DNA of 64,000 nucleotides from Candidatus Delongbacteria bacterium. GTDB lineage: Bacteria > Delongbacteria > UBA4055. The stretch covers positions 61,752-125,751 of the forward strand of contig JAQICF010000135.1 in the NCBI GenBank assembly GCA_027858795.1, read 5' to 3'. The notes under the pieces are model-generated. The model had not been told where the DNA came from and did no database searches. It saw nothing but the letters and a program-made list of their open reading frames with translations. Each line of letters opens with the position of its first letter. Positions within the stretch are counted from its first letter, which is position 1. Shown here piece after piece: positions 25,882-33,624 of this stretch. Position numbers and translations under genes: made by a program.

Positions 25882-27441
25882 TTAAAACTGTATCTTAAAT
25901 TTATTCACTGGTTTCATACTCAATTCTATAGCAGCTTTGATCCCGTCTGCAGCAGATGAAATGATCCCACCTGTGTACCCACTTCCTTCCCCGACCATAT
26001 ACAAGTTTTTAAACCCAGAGCAGAGACCATTCTTTTCTCTGAGCACCTGAATAGGAGCAGAAGTCTTGCTTTCTAATCCCATAATATTACCGGTCTCAAA
26101 TCCTTTCAATTTCGTGCTGAATTCCTTAAGTCCTTCTCTAATAGAATTACTAATATTCTCAGGGAGTAATTCCCACAAAGGTGCAGGTGTCAATCCTAAT
26201 GGATAACTTGAACTTATTTCAGAGGTTGGTTCTTTCTTATCTATAAAATCTTGAATCGTACAAAAAGGTGCTTTATATTCTTTTGAATAATCATGGAACT
26301 TCCGCTCGAGAGCTTCCACCCAATCTAATATTTCTTCGGCAGTGGCTTCTTTTTCTAAAAGAACATTTGGATCAACTCCAGCTACACAGGCAGAATTTGC
26401 AAATTCACCATTTCTCTGATACATACTCATACCATTGACAATATTCACATTCTCAAACGCTCCGGCAGGAACTATAGTACCTCCGGGACACATACAAAAA
26501 GTATATACAGGAGAAGTACCATCACCTTTTGAAGTCAACCTGTACTCAGCAGCTTTTACACCAGGCAAGCTTTCTTTTCCCCATTGAGCTAAATTGATAA
26601 GTTTCTGAGGATGTTCTACTCTGGAACCAATTGCAAAATTCTTAGTCTTGAATTGAACTCCATTCTTCATCAACATTCGATATGTATCATAAGCAGAATG
26701 ACCAATTCCAAAGATAAAATGATCAGCTTGGATATTGCCAGTAGAAGTTTCTATTTCTGTAACTTTACCATCAGTAACTTTCATTCCAGTTACCTCTGAT
26801 TCAAAAACAACTTTTCCACCATAATCTATAAATTCGTTTCTTAGGTTCTTTACAATCTTTTTCAGATTATCACTTCCGAGATGAGGATGTTTCATATACG
26901 CTATTTCATCAGGAGCTCCAGCTTTAATGTAGCTTGAAATAATAAATTGTCTTTCTTTAGATATGTGCTTTGATCTGGACGTTAACTTTCCATCAGAGAA
27001 TGTCCCTGCCCCACCTTCACCAAAAGCATAATTACTTACGGGGTCAAAAACTCCACTGCTTTCAAATTCCTTAACACCCTTTGTTCTCTTAACAACATCA
27101 GATCCTCTTTCCAGAATTGTCACATCATAACCGGAAATTTGTAGAACAAAAGCTGAGAAGAATCCAGCCGGTCCATTGCCAATTACAACAACTTTTTCCT
27201 TCAGGTCATTAAAATAAATATCAACTGTCGGTACTTTCGGAGGAACGTCCCCTTTCAGTTTATTTGAAACCACTGTACACCTTAATAACCAGTGAATATT
27301 ATCTTTCTTTCTGGCATCAAGACTTTTATTATCAATGTGATACGTAAATTCAGAAATCCTGAGTTTTTTCGAGATAGCATTGTAAATTAACTGCTCTGTG
27401 TAATCAACCGGAACTTTTATATCAATTATTTTATAACCCAT
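25882..27441 (-). CDS. COG2509-type FAD-dependent dehydrogenase
   Basis: 519 residues. An N-terminal domain of about 80 residues (IIDIKVPVDYTEQLIYNAI, KKDNIHWLLR) precedes the FAD dinucleotide fold: VVVIGNGPAGFFSAFVLQISGYDVTILERG. FGEGGAGTFSDGKLTSR, ADHFIFGIGHSAYDTYRML, PVYTFCMCPGGTIVPAGAF and the C-terminal MVGEGSGYTGGIISSAADG are diagnostic of the COG2509 group. Reaction and substrate are unknown. It is two bases from cvfB, so co-transcription is likely. Confidence 0.87.
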   Translation of the reverse strand: MGYKIIDIKVPVDYTEQLIYNAISKKLRISEFTYHIDNKSLDARKKDNIHWLLRCTVVSNKLKGDVPPKVPTVDIYFNDLKEKVVVIGNGPAGFFSAFVLQISGYDVTILERGSDVVKRTKGVKEFESSGVFDPVSNYAFGEGGAGTFSDGKLTSRSKHISKERQFIISSYIKAGAPDEIAYMKHPHLGSDNLKKIVKNLRNEFIDYGGKVVFESEVTGMKVTDGKVTEIETSTGNIQADHFIFGIGHSAYDTYRMLMKNGVQFKTKNFAIGSRVEHPQKLINLAQWGKESLPGVKAAEYRLTSKGDGTSPVYTFCMCPGGTIVPAGAFENVNIVNGMSMYQRNGEFANSACVAGVDPNVLLEKEATAEEILDWVEALERKFHDYSKEYKAPFCTIQDFIDKKEPTSEISSSYPLGLTPAPLWELLPENISNSIREGLKEFSTKLKGFETGNIMGLESKTSAPIQVLREKNGLCSGFKNLYMVGEGSGYTGGIISSAADGIKAAIELSMKPVNKFKIQF

Positions 27442-27443
27442 TA

Positions 27444-28283
27444 TTAATTCCTACTCCCTAATTTTATGACTTCGTCATCAAATTCTATCAACCTTTGTTT
27501 GTACAATGCCCCAACAGACTTCTTGTAAACTTTCTTGCTTACTTTGAACATTGCGAAGATATCTTCAGGTGAACTCTTATCAGTTATAGCTAATGAACCA
27601 CCGTTTTCTTTGATCTTACCAAGAATAACATCTGTCAGTTCATAAACTTTCTTTGTACTTGGAGCACTGAAAGAAATATCTATTTTAAATTCATCTTTAA
27701 TATTTTTGATATATGCTGTCATTCTTTTATTTGTTTTAAGGTCATTCTCTACATCAGAGTTATGTACAACTCCCCAGCATCTATCATTTATAATTACATT
27801 ATATCCAATATCTGATTTATTGCAAACTAAGATCTCAACTTCATCACCTATCTTGAAACCCGTAGGTTCTGATTCCAAATATTTGTTCACCTTTGATGAT
27901 CCTACTATCCTATCTGACAGTTTATCAATGTATGCATAGATCAGGTAGGATTCTCCAACTTCAAAATCAACATTTTGCTCAGCATAAGGAACAAAAAGAT
28001 CTTTCTGTAATCCCCAGTCCAAAAAAGCTCCGATCGCACTTGCAGAAACAACCTTTAGATATGCATATTTACCTTCCTGAATTTTAGGAACTATTGTAGT
28101 AGCAGTTAATCTTTTCTCATGATCGTGATAAATACAAACTTCAATTTCATCGTCGATTTCAAACCCTTCAGGTACATATTTATTAGGTAAAAGAATTTCT
28201 CCGGATTCTCCTCCATCTAGATACATGCCATTCTCAGACTTTCTTACTGCTTTAATCTTGATCATTCTACCAATTTCTATCAT
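27444..28283 (-). CDS. cvfB: CvfB-type S1-domain RNA-binding protein
   Basis: 279 residues from the ATG at 28281-28283, which has GGGA six bases upstream; an alternative ATG lies 12 bases earlier. Family signs: GEILLPNKYVPEGFEIDDEIEVCIYHDHEKRLTATT, YAYLKVVSASAIGAFLDWGLQKDLFVPY and a third S1-like unit ending with a winged-helix-like tail (FAMFKVSKKVYKKSVGALYKQRLIEF). CvfB (YitL) proteins bind RNA through S1 domains and affect virulence gene expression in Staphylococcus; the role here is inferred only from family. Confidence 0.88.
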   Translation of the reverse strand: MIEIGRMIKIKAVRKSENGMYLDGGESGEILLPNKYVPEGFEIDDEIEVCIYHDHEKRLTATTIVPKIQEGKYAYLKVVSASAIGAFLDWGLQKDLFVPYAEQNVDFEVGESYLIYAYIDKLSDRIVGSSKVNKYLESEPTGFKIGDEVEILVCNKSDIGYNVIINDRCWGVVHNSDVENDLKTNKRMTAYIKNIKDEFKIDISFSAPSTKKVYELTDVILGKIKENGGSLAITDKSSPEDIFAMFKVSKKVYKKSVGALYKQRLIEFDDEVIKLGSRN

Positions 28284-28354
28284 TATATTTCCCATTTCTT
28301 ATTTATTTAAAATTACTTTTAAATATACTCTTATTATGCAAGAAAATAAACACA

Positions 28355-28382
28355 AATAAAAAAGGGAGCATTTGCTCCCTTA
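28355..28382 (-). terminator. Intrinsic terminator of the small gene at 28411-28575
   Basis: Minus strand: TAAGGGAGCA pairs with TGCTCCCTT around a three-base loop and runs into a T-rich tract (A-run at 28356-28363 on the plus strand). Confidence 0.75.
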
Positions 28383-28410
28383 TCTCCCCCGACTAATCTA
28401 TTTAAAGACC

Positions 28411-28575
28411 TTATCGAAATTTTTCAACTTGCCTTACAGCGACATAGGTGAAAGTATCGTAAAAATTATTCTGAAAATTTTCCGCCTTAGTTTTTTCATT
28501 ATCTAAAGAAATATTGATCTTATCAGGTATCTCCAGAATCAATTCTAATTCGGTAGTTTTCATTGACTTTTTCAA
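28411..28575 (-). CDS. Small hypothetical protein with TTG start
   Basis: 54 residues if translation starts at TTG 28573-28575, which has AAGGAG nine bases upstream; an in-frame ATG 18 bases earlier lies before that ribosome site and has none of its own. The protein is amphipathic and charged (TTELELILEIPDKINISLD, NFYDTFTYVAVRQVEKFR) with no membrane span and no family I recognise. A good terminator 29 bases after the stop supports a real transcription unit. Confidence 0.5.
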   Translation of the reverse strand: MKKSMKTTELELILEIPDKINISLDNEKTKAENFQNNFYDTFTYVAVRQVEKFR

Positions 28576-28666
28576 TTTGTTGAACTCCTTCATTATCGCT
28601 TACATAGGTAAGCTACACCTTTTACGAGGATAATACTGTGGTCTATATCACAATGTGAAAATAAAA

Positions 28667-28758
28667 TTTGTAAGGGTGATCCCTTGTGGTCGCCCGATTA
28701 AACACGGGCAGGTGTTGCTCGATTAAACTCGGGCAGGTACAAGACCAGCCCCTACAAA
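28667..28758 (+). repeat. 92-base inverted repeat, TTGTAGGG family
   Basis: Ends TTTGTAAGGG / CCCCTACAAA. Inner blocks CCCTTGTGGTCGCCCGA and CGGGCAGGTACAAGACCAGC match, in reverse complement, the copy at 21805-21882. The centre contains an extra duplicated CGGGCAGGT unit. It lies in the 260-base spacer between the small gene and the sigma-54 activator. Confidence 0.85.
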
Positions 28759-28835
28759 TTTCATTGTTGAATTTAACAATAAATATAATTATATTACATA
28801 CTTGTAATTCAATACAAAAGATTCAGAGATAAATT

Positions 28836-29990
28836 ATGTCTATTAACCAATTAAATATGAGTTTCGGTCCAAACTATAACGAACTCGACATCATCGGAAG
28901 ATCTGAAAGGATCAACGAAGTGGTAGCTATTATCAAAACAATTGCACCTACCGACATTTCCGTACTAATAGCAGGAGAAAGTGGAACGGGTAAGGAAGTA
29001 TTCGCTAATTTGATCCATAAATTAAGTGATCGTAACAAGGAAAATTTTATACCTATTAATTGTGGTGCTATACCTGAAGGATTGATCGAAAGTGAACTTT
29101 TCGGTCATGAGAAGGGATCTTTCACCAGTGCATCAGATAAAAGAAAAGGTTACTTCGAGTCAGCTGACAAAGGTACGATCTTTCTTGATGAGATAAGTGA
29201 GTTACCTCTTGCAAGTCAGGTTAAGCTTCTGAGAGTACTTGAGAATGGAACTTTCATGCGTGTTGGAGGATCAGCAAGTATCAAAGTAAATGTTAGGATC
29301 ATTGCAGCCTCAAATAAAGACCTTTCCAGAATGGTTGAAAGAGGAACTTTCAGAGAAGATCTATATTTCAGACTTAAAGCAGTTTCGGTGATGCTTCCTT
29401 CTCTCAGAGAAAGACTTGAAGATATTCCGTTATTTGTTGGGATCTTTGCGAAAAAATCTTCAGAAAAACACAATCGTTCAATATTGGCTTTTGAAAATGA
29501 TGCCATATCAGAAATTGTAAATCATCCCTGGAAAGGAAATATCAGAGAATTAAAGAATTTCATTGATATGCTTACAGTGATGGAAACCGGTAAAACTATT
29601 GATGGTAATACTGTCAGAAAATATCTCAAAGGGAGATCTAACACTTCTAATTTACCTGCCATATTCAATAGATCCGGAGAGGAAAGTGAAAGAGAACTTA
29701 TCTTTAGAACTTTGCTTGAGATAAAGAACGATATTAACTTGATCAAAAGATATATTTTAAAATTAGGGAAAAAAGAGATCATTTCAGATTATTCTGTAGA
29801 GGATGAATTAAACGATTATGTAAATGATCACACTATAATAACTCCATATTCTCACAGAGATAGTGAAAAAGAAGAGATCATTGAGCTATTGAAAAAACAT
29901 AGAGGTAACAGAAGAAAAACCGCGGATGAAATGGATATCTCTGAAAGAACTTTATACCGCAAGATCACTAAACATGGAATTGAACTTTAA
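28836..29990 (+). CDS. Sigma-54-dependent transcriptional activator lacking a receiver domain
   Basis: 384 residues. AAA+ domain begins almost at the N-terminus (DIIGRSERINEVVAIIKTIA), Walker A GESGTGKE (from 47), sigma-54 contact loop GSFTSA at 94-99 in place of the usual GAFTGA, Walker B GTIFLDEISELP, VRIIAASNKDL, RLKAVSVMLPSLRERLEDIP. The C-terminus is a Fis-type helix-turn-helix (RRKTADEMDISERTLYRKI). No N-terminal sensory domain, so control must come from elsewhere. Its stop overlaps lptE (TAATG), an arrangement also known from Bacteroidota, where such regulators precede lptE. Confidence 0.92.
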   Translation: MSINQLNMSFGPNYNELDIIGRSERINEVVAIIKTIAPTDISVLIAGESGTGKEVFANLIHKLSDRNKENFIPINCGAIPEGLIESELFGHEKGSFTSASDKRKGYFESADKGTIFLDEISELPLASQVKLLRVLENGTFMRVGGSASIKVNVRIIAASNKDLSRMVERGTFREDLYFRLKAVSVMLPSLRERLEDIPLFVGIFAKKSSEKHNRSILAFENDAISEIVNHPWKGNIRELKNFIDMLTVMETGKTIDGNTVRKYLKGRSNTSNLPAIFNRSGEESERELIFRTLLEIKNDINLIKRYILKLGKKEIISDYSVEDELNDYVNDHTIITPYSHRDSEKEEIIELLKKHRGNRRKTADEMDISERTLYRKITKHGIEL

Positions 29991-30499
29991 TGAAATATAA
30001 GATCACCACTATCCTTTTACTGCTTTCGCTGGCTATTATTCAATCTTGTGCATACTACTCATTCACAGGTAAAAGTATCCCGCCACATGTTAAGACTGTA
30101 CAGGTTTTACTTTTTGATGATAATACAAGCAGATATGACCTGTCACTTCCTCAAGAGATCAATACAAAATTATTGTATTATATTGATGATTACAGGCTAA
30201 TGGATATTGATGATTCAAAGGATGCCGATTCAAAAGTTTACGGTACTATCCAGAGTTTTACAGAATCAGTAGCTTCTCAATCTGATGACGAAGTTGCTCA
30301 ACAAAGGACTTTATCTTTAAGATTAGCTATAAATTTTTACGATAATATCAAAGATGAATTCATTGTAAAGAGTTACTCTGTTTCACATACTGAGAATTAC
30401 GATGAATCCGGTGGAGAGACAGCCAGAGATGAAGCTATGGTAGAACTGCTTGAAAGAATCGGTGAGAATGCTGTCATCGCACTAAGCTCGAACTGGTAG
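29990..30499 (+). CDS. lptE: LptE-like LPS-assembly lipoprotein
   Basis: 169 residues. Lipoprotein signal MKYKITTILLLLSLAIIQSC (Cys20), then CAYYSFTGKSIPPHVKTVQVLLFDD, the opening typical of FCB-group LptE, with an alternating beta/alpha pattern to the end. LptE plugs the LptD barrel and helps insert lipopolysaccharide in the outer membrane. Translationally coupled to the sigma-54 activator upstream. LptD is not in this window. The family is divergent, so the name rests on the N-terminal pattern and context. Confidence 0.8.
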   Translation: MKYKITTILLLLSLAIIQSCAYYSFTGKSIPPHVKTVQVLLFDDNTSRYDLSLPQEINTKLLYYIDDYRLMDIDDSKDADSKVYGTIQSFTESVASQSDDEVAQQRTLSLRLAINFYDNIKDEFIVKSYSVSHTENYDESGGETARDEAMVELLERIGENAVIALSSNW

Positions 30500-30513
30500 C
30501 ATATCAATATTAT

Positions 30514-30595
30514 GTCAGTCTGAGTTTATCGAAGACTTAGACATAATACTTCGAAAAAGTCTAACATTTCGATAAACTCAATGTGACTTTTTTTT
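30514..30595 (+). terminator. 74-base GTCA..CTGA inverted repeat ending in a T-run
   Basis: GTCAGTCTGAGTTTATCGAA (30514-30533) pairs with TTCGATAAACTCAATGTGAC (30568-30587) with two mismatches; an inner AGACTTAGACA / AGTCTAACA region adds structure. Eight T follow (30588-30595). It appears to be a dispersed repeat doing duty as terminator of the lptE transcript. Confidence 0.75.
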
Positions 30596-30616
30596 ACTTA
30601 TTATAAGGAGAACCTC

Positions 30617-31099
30617 ATGCATACAGAAATAGTTACTTTAGACTTCCCGGAAGATGCGAATATCATCCTGGGACAATCACACTTTATTAAAACTATCGAA
30701 GATATCTACGAAGCAATGGTCAATACCGTTCCCGGAGTTAAATTCGGTGTAGCATTTTGTGAAGCATCAGGAGAATGCCTTGTACGATATGATGGTAATG
30801 ATGACGACCTCATGAAGATCGCAGCTGATAATGCCTTTAAAATTTCAGCAGGTCACAGCTTTATTATAGTGATGAGAGACGCTTTCCCGATCAATGTACT
30901 TGGCAGGATCAAAGATGTACCTGAGGTATGCAGGATCTTCTGCGCAACTGCAAATCCAACACAGGTTATTGTTGCGTCAACACAACAAGGTCGCGGTATC
31001 ATGGGAGTGATTGATGGATTTGCTCCAAAAGGTATTGAAAAAGAAAAAGACAAACAATGGCGAAAAGATTTTTTAAGGAATATTGGGTATAAATTATAA
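30617..31099 (+). CDS. Adenosine-specific kinase (DUF355/PF04008 family)
   Basis: 160 residues, full length. [92 protein letters not shown] and [11 protein letters not shown] are characteristic of this compact family found in archaea and anaerobes. Members are annotated as adenosine-specific kinases from structural and binding data; the physiological role is uncertain. AAGGAG lies seven bases before ATG. It is monocistronic, bounded by two palindromes. Confidence 0.9.
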   Translation: MHTEIVTLDFPEDANIILGQSHFIKTIEDIYEAMVNTVPGVKFGVAFCEASGECLVRYDGNDDDLMKIAADNAFKISAGHSFIIVMRDAFPINVLGRIKDVPEVCRIFCATANPTQVIVASTQQGRGIMGVIDGFAPKGIEKEKDKQWRKDFLRNIGYKL

Positions 31100-31101
31100 C
31101 A

Positions 31102-31136
31102 ATTTCGTAGGGGCATAACATCTTATGCCCGAAATA
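31102..31136 (+). repeat. Dispersed palindrome GGGCATAA / TTATGCCC
   Basis: Perfect eight-base arms (31111-31118, 31123-31130) around CATC, flanked by ATTTCG and CGAAAT. The edge CGTAGGGG matches the other short palindromes. It starts two bases after the adenosine kinase stop. Confidence 0.75.
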
Positions 31137-31204
31137 CAAATAAATAAATTAGTTGATTTTATTTCATAATTGGTTTAATTTGAAATTAAGTAAAGGAAAG
31201 ACCA

Positions 31205-31480
31205 ATGATAAAAAATACTGAATTGAATACTATCTCAATAATTGCCAGTAAATACAAAATAAAAGAAATACTTTTATTCGGTTCTTCTTTAGAAAATGAT
31301 ACATATAATGATATTGATTTAGGAATATTAGGTATAGATCCGGTTTTATTTTTTAAATTTTATGGTGATCTTATTAAAAATCTAAATATTCCTCTAGACA
31401 TTGTGGACTTGTCAGATAAATCATCTTTTACTGAAATGATCAAAAAATATGGAAAAATTATATATGCAAACACTGAGTGA
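31205..31480 (+). CDS. mntA: MntA-like nucleotidyltransferase (antitoxin)
   Basis: 91 residues. Minimal nucleotidyltransferase: LLFGSSLENDTYNDIDLGILG carries the GS-x8-DxD metal-binding motif, and LDIVDLSD supplies the third carboxylate. In MNT-HEPN (type VII) toxin-antitoxin pairs, MntA AMPylates a tyrosine of HepT. It overlaps the next gene by 32 bases, typical of these pairs. AAGG lies upstream of the ATG. Confidence 0.82.
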   Translation: MIKNTELNTISIIASKYKIKEILLFGSSLENDTYNDIDLGILGIDPVLFFKFYGDLIKNLNIPLDIVDLSDKSSFTEMIKKYGKIIYANTE

Positions 31481-31883
31481 AAAACTTAATTGTGAAATCG
31501 AAAATATTAACAAAACATTATCCAATTTAAGTTTAACTATTGAAAGAAAAGAATATACTGTTATTGAGTTAACAGCAATGGGTGGATTTTTACATAATTT
31601 CTACAATGGCATTGAAAATATCTTTAAACAAATTATCATAGAAAAAAACATCCCTTTACCTACAAGCCATACTTGGCATAAAGATATTTTAGATATTACA
31701 GATACGAACGATATTCTTTCTAATGAATTAGTTAATGATTTATATGAGTTTCTTGGTTTTAGACATTATTTTGTTCACGGTTACGGTTTCACTCTCAAGG
31801 AAAAAAATATTTTAGAGTTATCAAATAATGCTTTTATTGTTTGGAAGCGAATGAGTTCTGAATTAGATAAATATCTAAATTGA
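31449..31883 (+). CDS. hepT: HepT-like HEPN ribonuclease toxin
   Basis: 144 residues (139 if the ATG at 31464 is used). All-helical HEPN protein with Arg105-HYFV-His110-G-Tyr112, the R-x4-H-x-Y motif of HepT toxins; the Tyr is the AMPylation target in characterised pairs. The upstream partner is a minimal nucleotidyltransferase. Both genes look intact, so the pair is likely functional. Small accessory module between housekeeping genes. Confidence 0.82.
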   Translation: MEKLYMQTLSEKLNCEIENINKTLSNLSLTIERKEYTVIELTAMGGFLHNFYNGIENIFKQIIIEKNIPLPTSHTWHKDILDITDTNDILSNELVNDLYEFLGFRHYFVHGYGFTLKEKNILELSNNAFIVWKRMSSELDKYLN

Positions 31884-31900
31884 TTCTCATTTTTATATTT

Positions 31901-32380
31901 TTATTTTACGATCAATTCCCCTGTAAAATTCTTCAGATCATCTAATGTCTCCAAATACATCTCATGCGTATCAGGAAGATCGTTCAATGAAAAGAAACCA
32001 ATATCTAAAGTTTCATCAGTTTCAGAAAGAAGATCACCTTCCCATTCGTCAACTAAGAAAACTAAAGCAAACATTTGAATTTTATCACCATTTGGATACT
32101 CAAAAGAGTATTTCGGATTAGTATAAATCGCTAATGGTTTGAAAGAAATCACCCTAAGCCCTGTCTCTTCTAACACTTCCCTTTTTAGTGTGTCGGTAAC
32201 ACTATCTCCTAGTTCCGCAGCACCTGCAGGCATTCCCCAGCGACCAGTATCCTTCCGTTTAATCAGAAGAACTTCGCCGTTATCATTTCTAATTATAGCT
32301 CTAGCACCAGGAACTATAATTCTTTCTTTCCCGATCTTCTTCCTAAGCTTACCAACATAACTATCTTCAAATTTTGACAT
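31901..32380 (-). CDS. NUDIX hydrolase
   Basis: 159 residues. Nudix box GAAELGDSVTDTLKREVLEETGL matches GX5EX7REUXEEXGU exactly. An N-terminal extension (KLRKKIGKERIIVPGARAIIRND) and LAIYTNPKYSFEYPNGDKIQMFALVFLVDEW resemble the ADP-ribose/nucleoside-diphosphate group. Substrate not deducible. AAAGGTG before ATG. It converges with hepT across 17 bases. Confidence 0.9.
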   Translation of the reverse strand: MSKFEDSYVGKLRKKIGKERIIVPGARAIIRNDNGEVLLIKRKDTGRWGMPAGAAELGDSVTDTLKREVLEETGLRVISFKPLAIYTNPKYSFEYPNGDKIQMFALVFLVDEWEGDLLSETDETLDIGFFSLNDLPDTHEMYLETLDDLKNFTGELIVK

Positions 32381-32529
32381 TTTGCACCTTTCATTTTTTT
32401 ATTTACCAGTTTATTACACTCAAAATATCATAAAATGTTTATTTGAAAAATATTTCAGAATGATTTTAAAACGAGTAGTTTATGTGTAAATTAATTGCAA
32501 ACTAACAACTTTAAACTTCCAACTGACAA

Positions 32530-33486
32530 CTAAAAAATCGCCTTTGCGATTTTTTTAATATTTCTGCTCATACCAAGTGTGTAGTAGTGAAGCCCGGGAA
32601 CTCCAGCCTCAGCCAATTCCTTCGACTGCATAATAGCCCATTCAACACCAACTGCTCTGGCTTCTCTGTTGCTCTTACACTTCTTAACCTCAGAAACAAG
32701 ATTCTCAGGTAAATGAATCTTAAAAGTAGGTTCAAGTAAGTTAATATCATTCATTGCAGAAATAGGTTTAATCCCAGGTATAATAGGAACAGTTATCCCG
32801 ATATCTCTGCAGGCTTTAACAAAATTGAAATAATCTTTATTATCAAAGAACATCTGAGTAACAATATAATCAGCACCTTTCTCAACTTTCATCTTAAGAA
32901 ATTCAAGATCAGATTGCATATCCACAGCTTCTTTATGGATCTCTGGATAACCTGCAACGCCAATGCAGAAGTCTGTTTGAAGCATATCAAAAACACCCTT
33001 TGTAAGATATTCACCATTATTCATCTTAACGATCTGTTCAACAAGCTCACTTGCATTGGTATAACCGTTTTTTTCAGGAATAAATTCAGCACTTCTTTTT
33101 GAATCACCTCTCAAAGCTAATATATTTTCAACTCCGAGAAAATTCAGATCAATAAGAGTATCTTCTGTTTCATCCTTATTCGTCCCACCGCAGATCAAAT
33201 GTGAAACGATAGGGATATTGTATTTATTCTGTAAAGCTGCAGCAATAGCTACTGTCCCGGGTCTCTTTCTTACCAGTCTATTTGTCAGAGAACCATCATT
33301 TTGTTCAACTTGCATCATTTCTGCTTGATGATAAGTAATATTTATATAAGCAGGATCGAATTCAATCAGTGGATCAATAGATTTGTAAAGTTTTTCTATA
33401 CTATGACCCTTTACCGGAGGTAGTAATTCAAATGTAAATAATGGTCTTCGGGTTTTATTATTATTTATAAGATCTATAACTTTCAT
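32530..33486 (-). CDS. metF: 5,10-Methylenetetrahydrofolate reductase (MetF)
   Basis: 318 residues. FAD-dependent MTHFR barrel: PLFTFELLPPVKGHSIEKLY (catalytic Glu in FE), VSHLICGGTN, LDLNFLGVENILALRGDS, FCIGVAGYPEIH, GADYIVTQMFFDNKDYFNFV, PIIPGIKPIS. It makes 5-methyl-THF for the methionine synthase encoded just upstream. Its TAG stop (32530-32532) is at the edge of an AACTGACAACT direct-repeat remnant. The metH gene precedes it across a spacer that holds two palindromic repeats. Confidence 0.94.
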   Translation of the reverse strand: MKVIDLINNNKTRRPLFTFELLPPVKGHSIEKLYKSIDPLIEFDPAYINITYHQAEMMQVEQNDGSLTNRLVRKRPGTVAIAAALQNKYNIPIVSHLICGGTNKDETEDTLIDLNFLGVENILALRGDSKRSAEFIPEKNGYTNASELVEQIVKMNNGEYLTKGVFDMLQTDFCIGVAGYPEIHKEAVDMQSDLEFLKMKVEKGADYIVTQMFFDNKDYFNFVKACRDIGITVPIIPGIKPISAMNDINLLEPTFKIHLPENLVSEVKKCKSNREARAVGVEWAIMQSKELAEAGVPGLHYYTLGMSRNIKKIAKAIF

Positions 33487-33507
33487 GTTGCACCTTTTTA
33501 TTTTATT

Positions 33508-33550
33508 CCCCTCCCATGGAGGGGTGTCAGCTACAAGCTGACGGGGTGGT
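33508..33550 (+). repeat. Single 43-base ACCACCCC-family unit
   Basis: Starts CCCCTCCCATGGAGGGG and ends GACGGGGTGGT; the inner TCAGCTACAAGCTGA hairpin matches unit 1 of 19883-19984 in reverse complement. Solo copy between metH and metF. Confidence 0.82.
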
Positions 33551-33556
33551 CTTTAT

Positions 33557-33582
33557 TAGGGAGTAATGAATTACGCCCCTAC
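33557..33582 (+). repeat. Imperfect palindrome TAGGGAGTAAT / ATTACGCCCCTA
   Basis: Arms differ by a bulge; edge CCCCTAC again matches the GTAGGG group. Just beyond it (33588-33614) is a CTCTGTG direct-repeat run, also a spacer motif. Confidence 0.6.
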
Positions 33583-33624
33583 ATCTTTTCTCTGTGCTCT
33601 CTGTGCCCTCTGTGAGAGATATCT

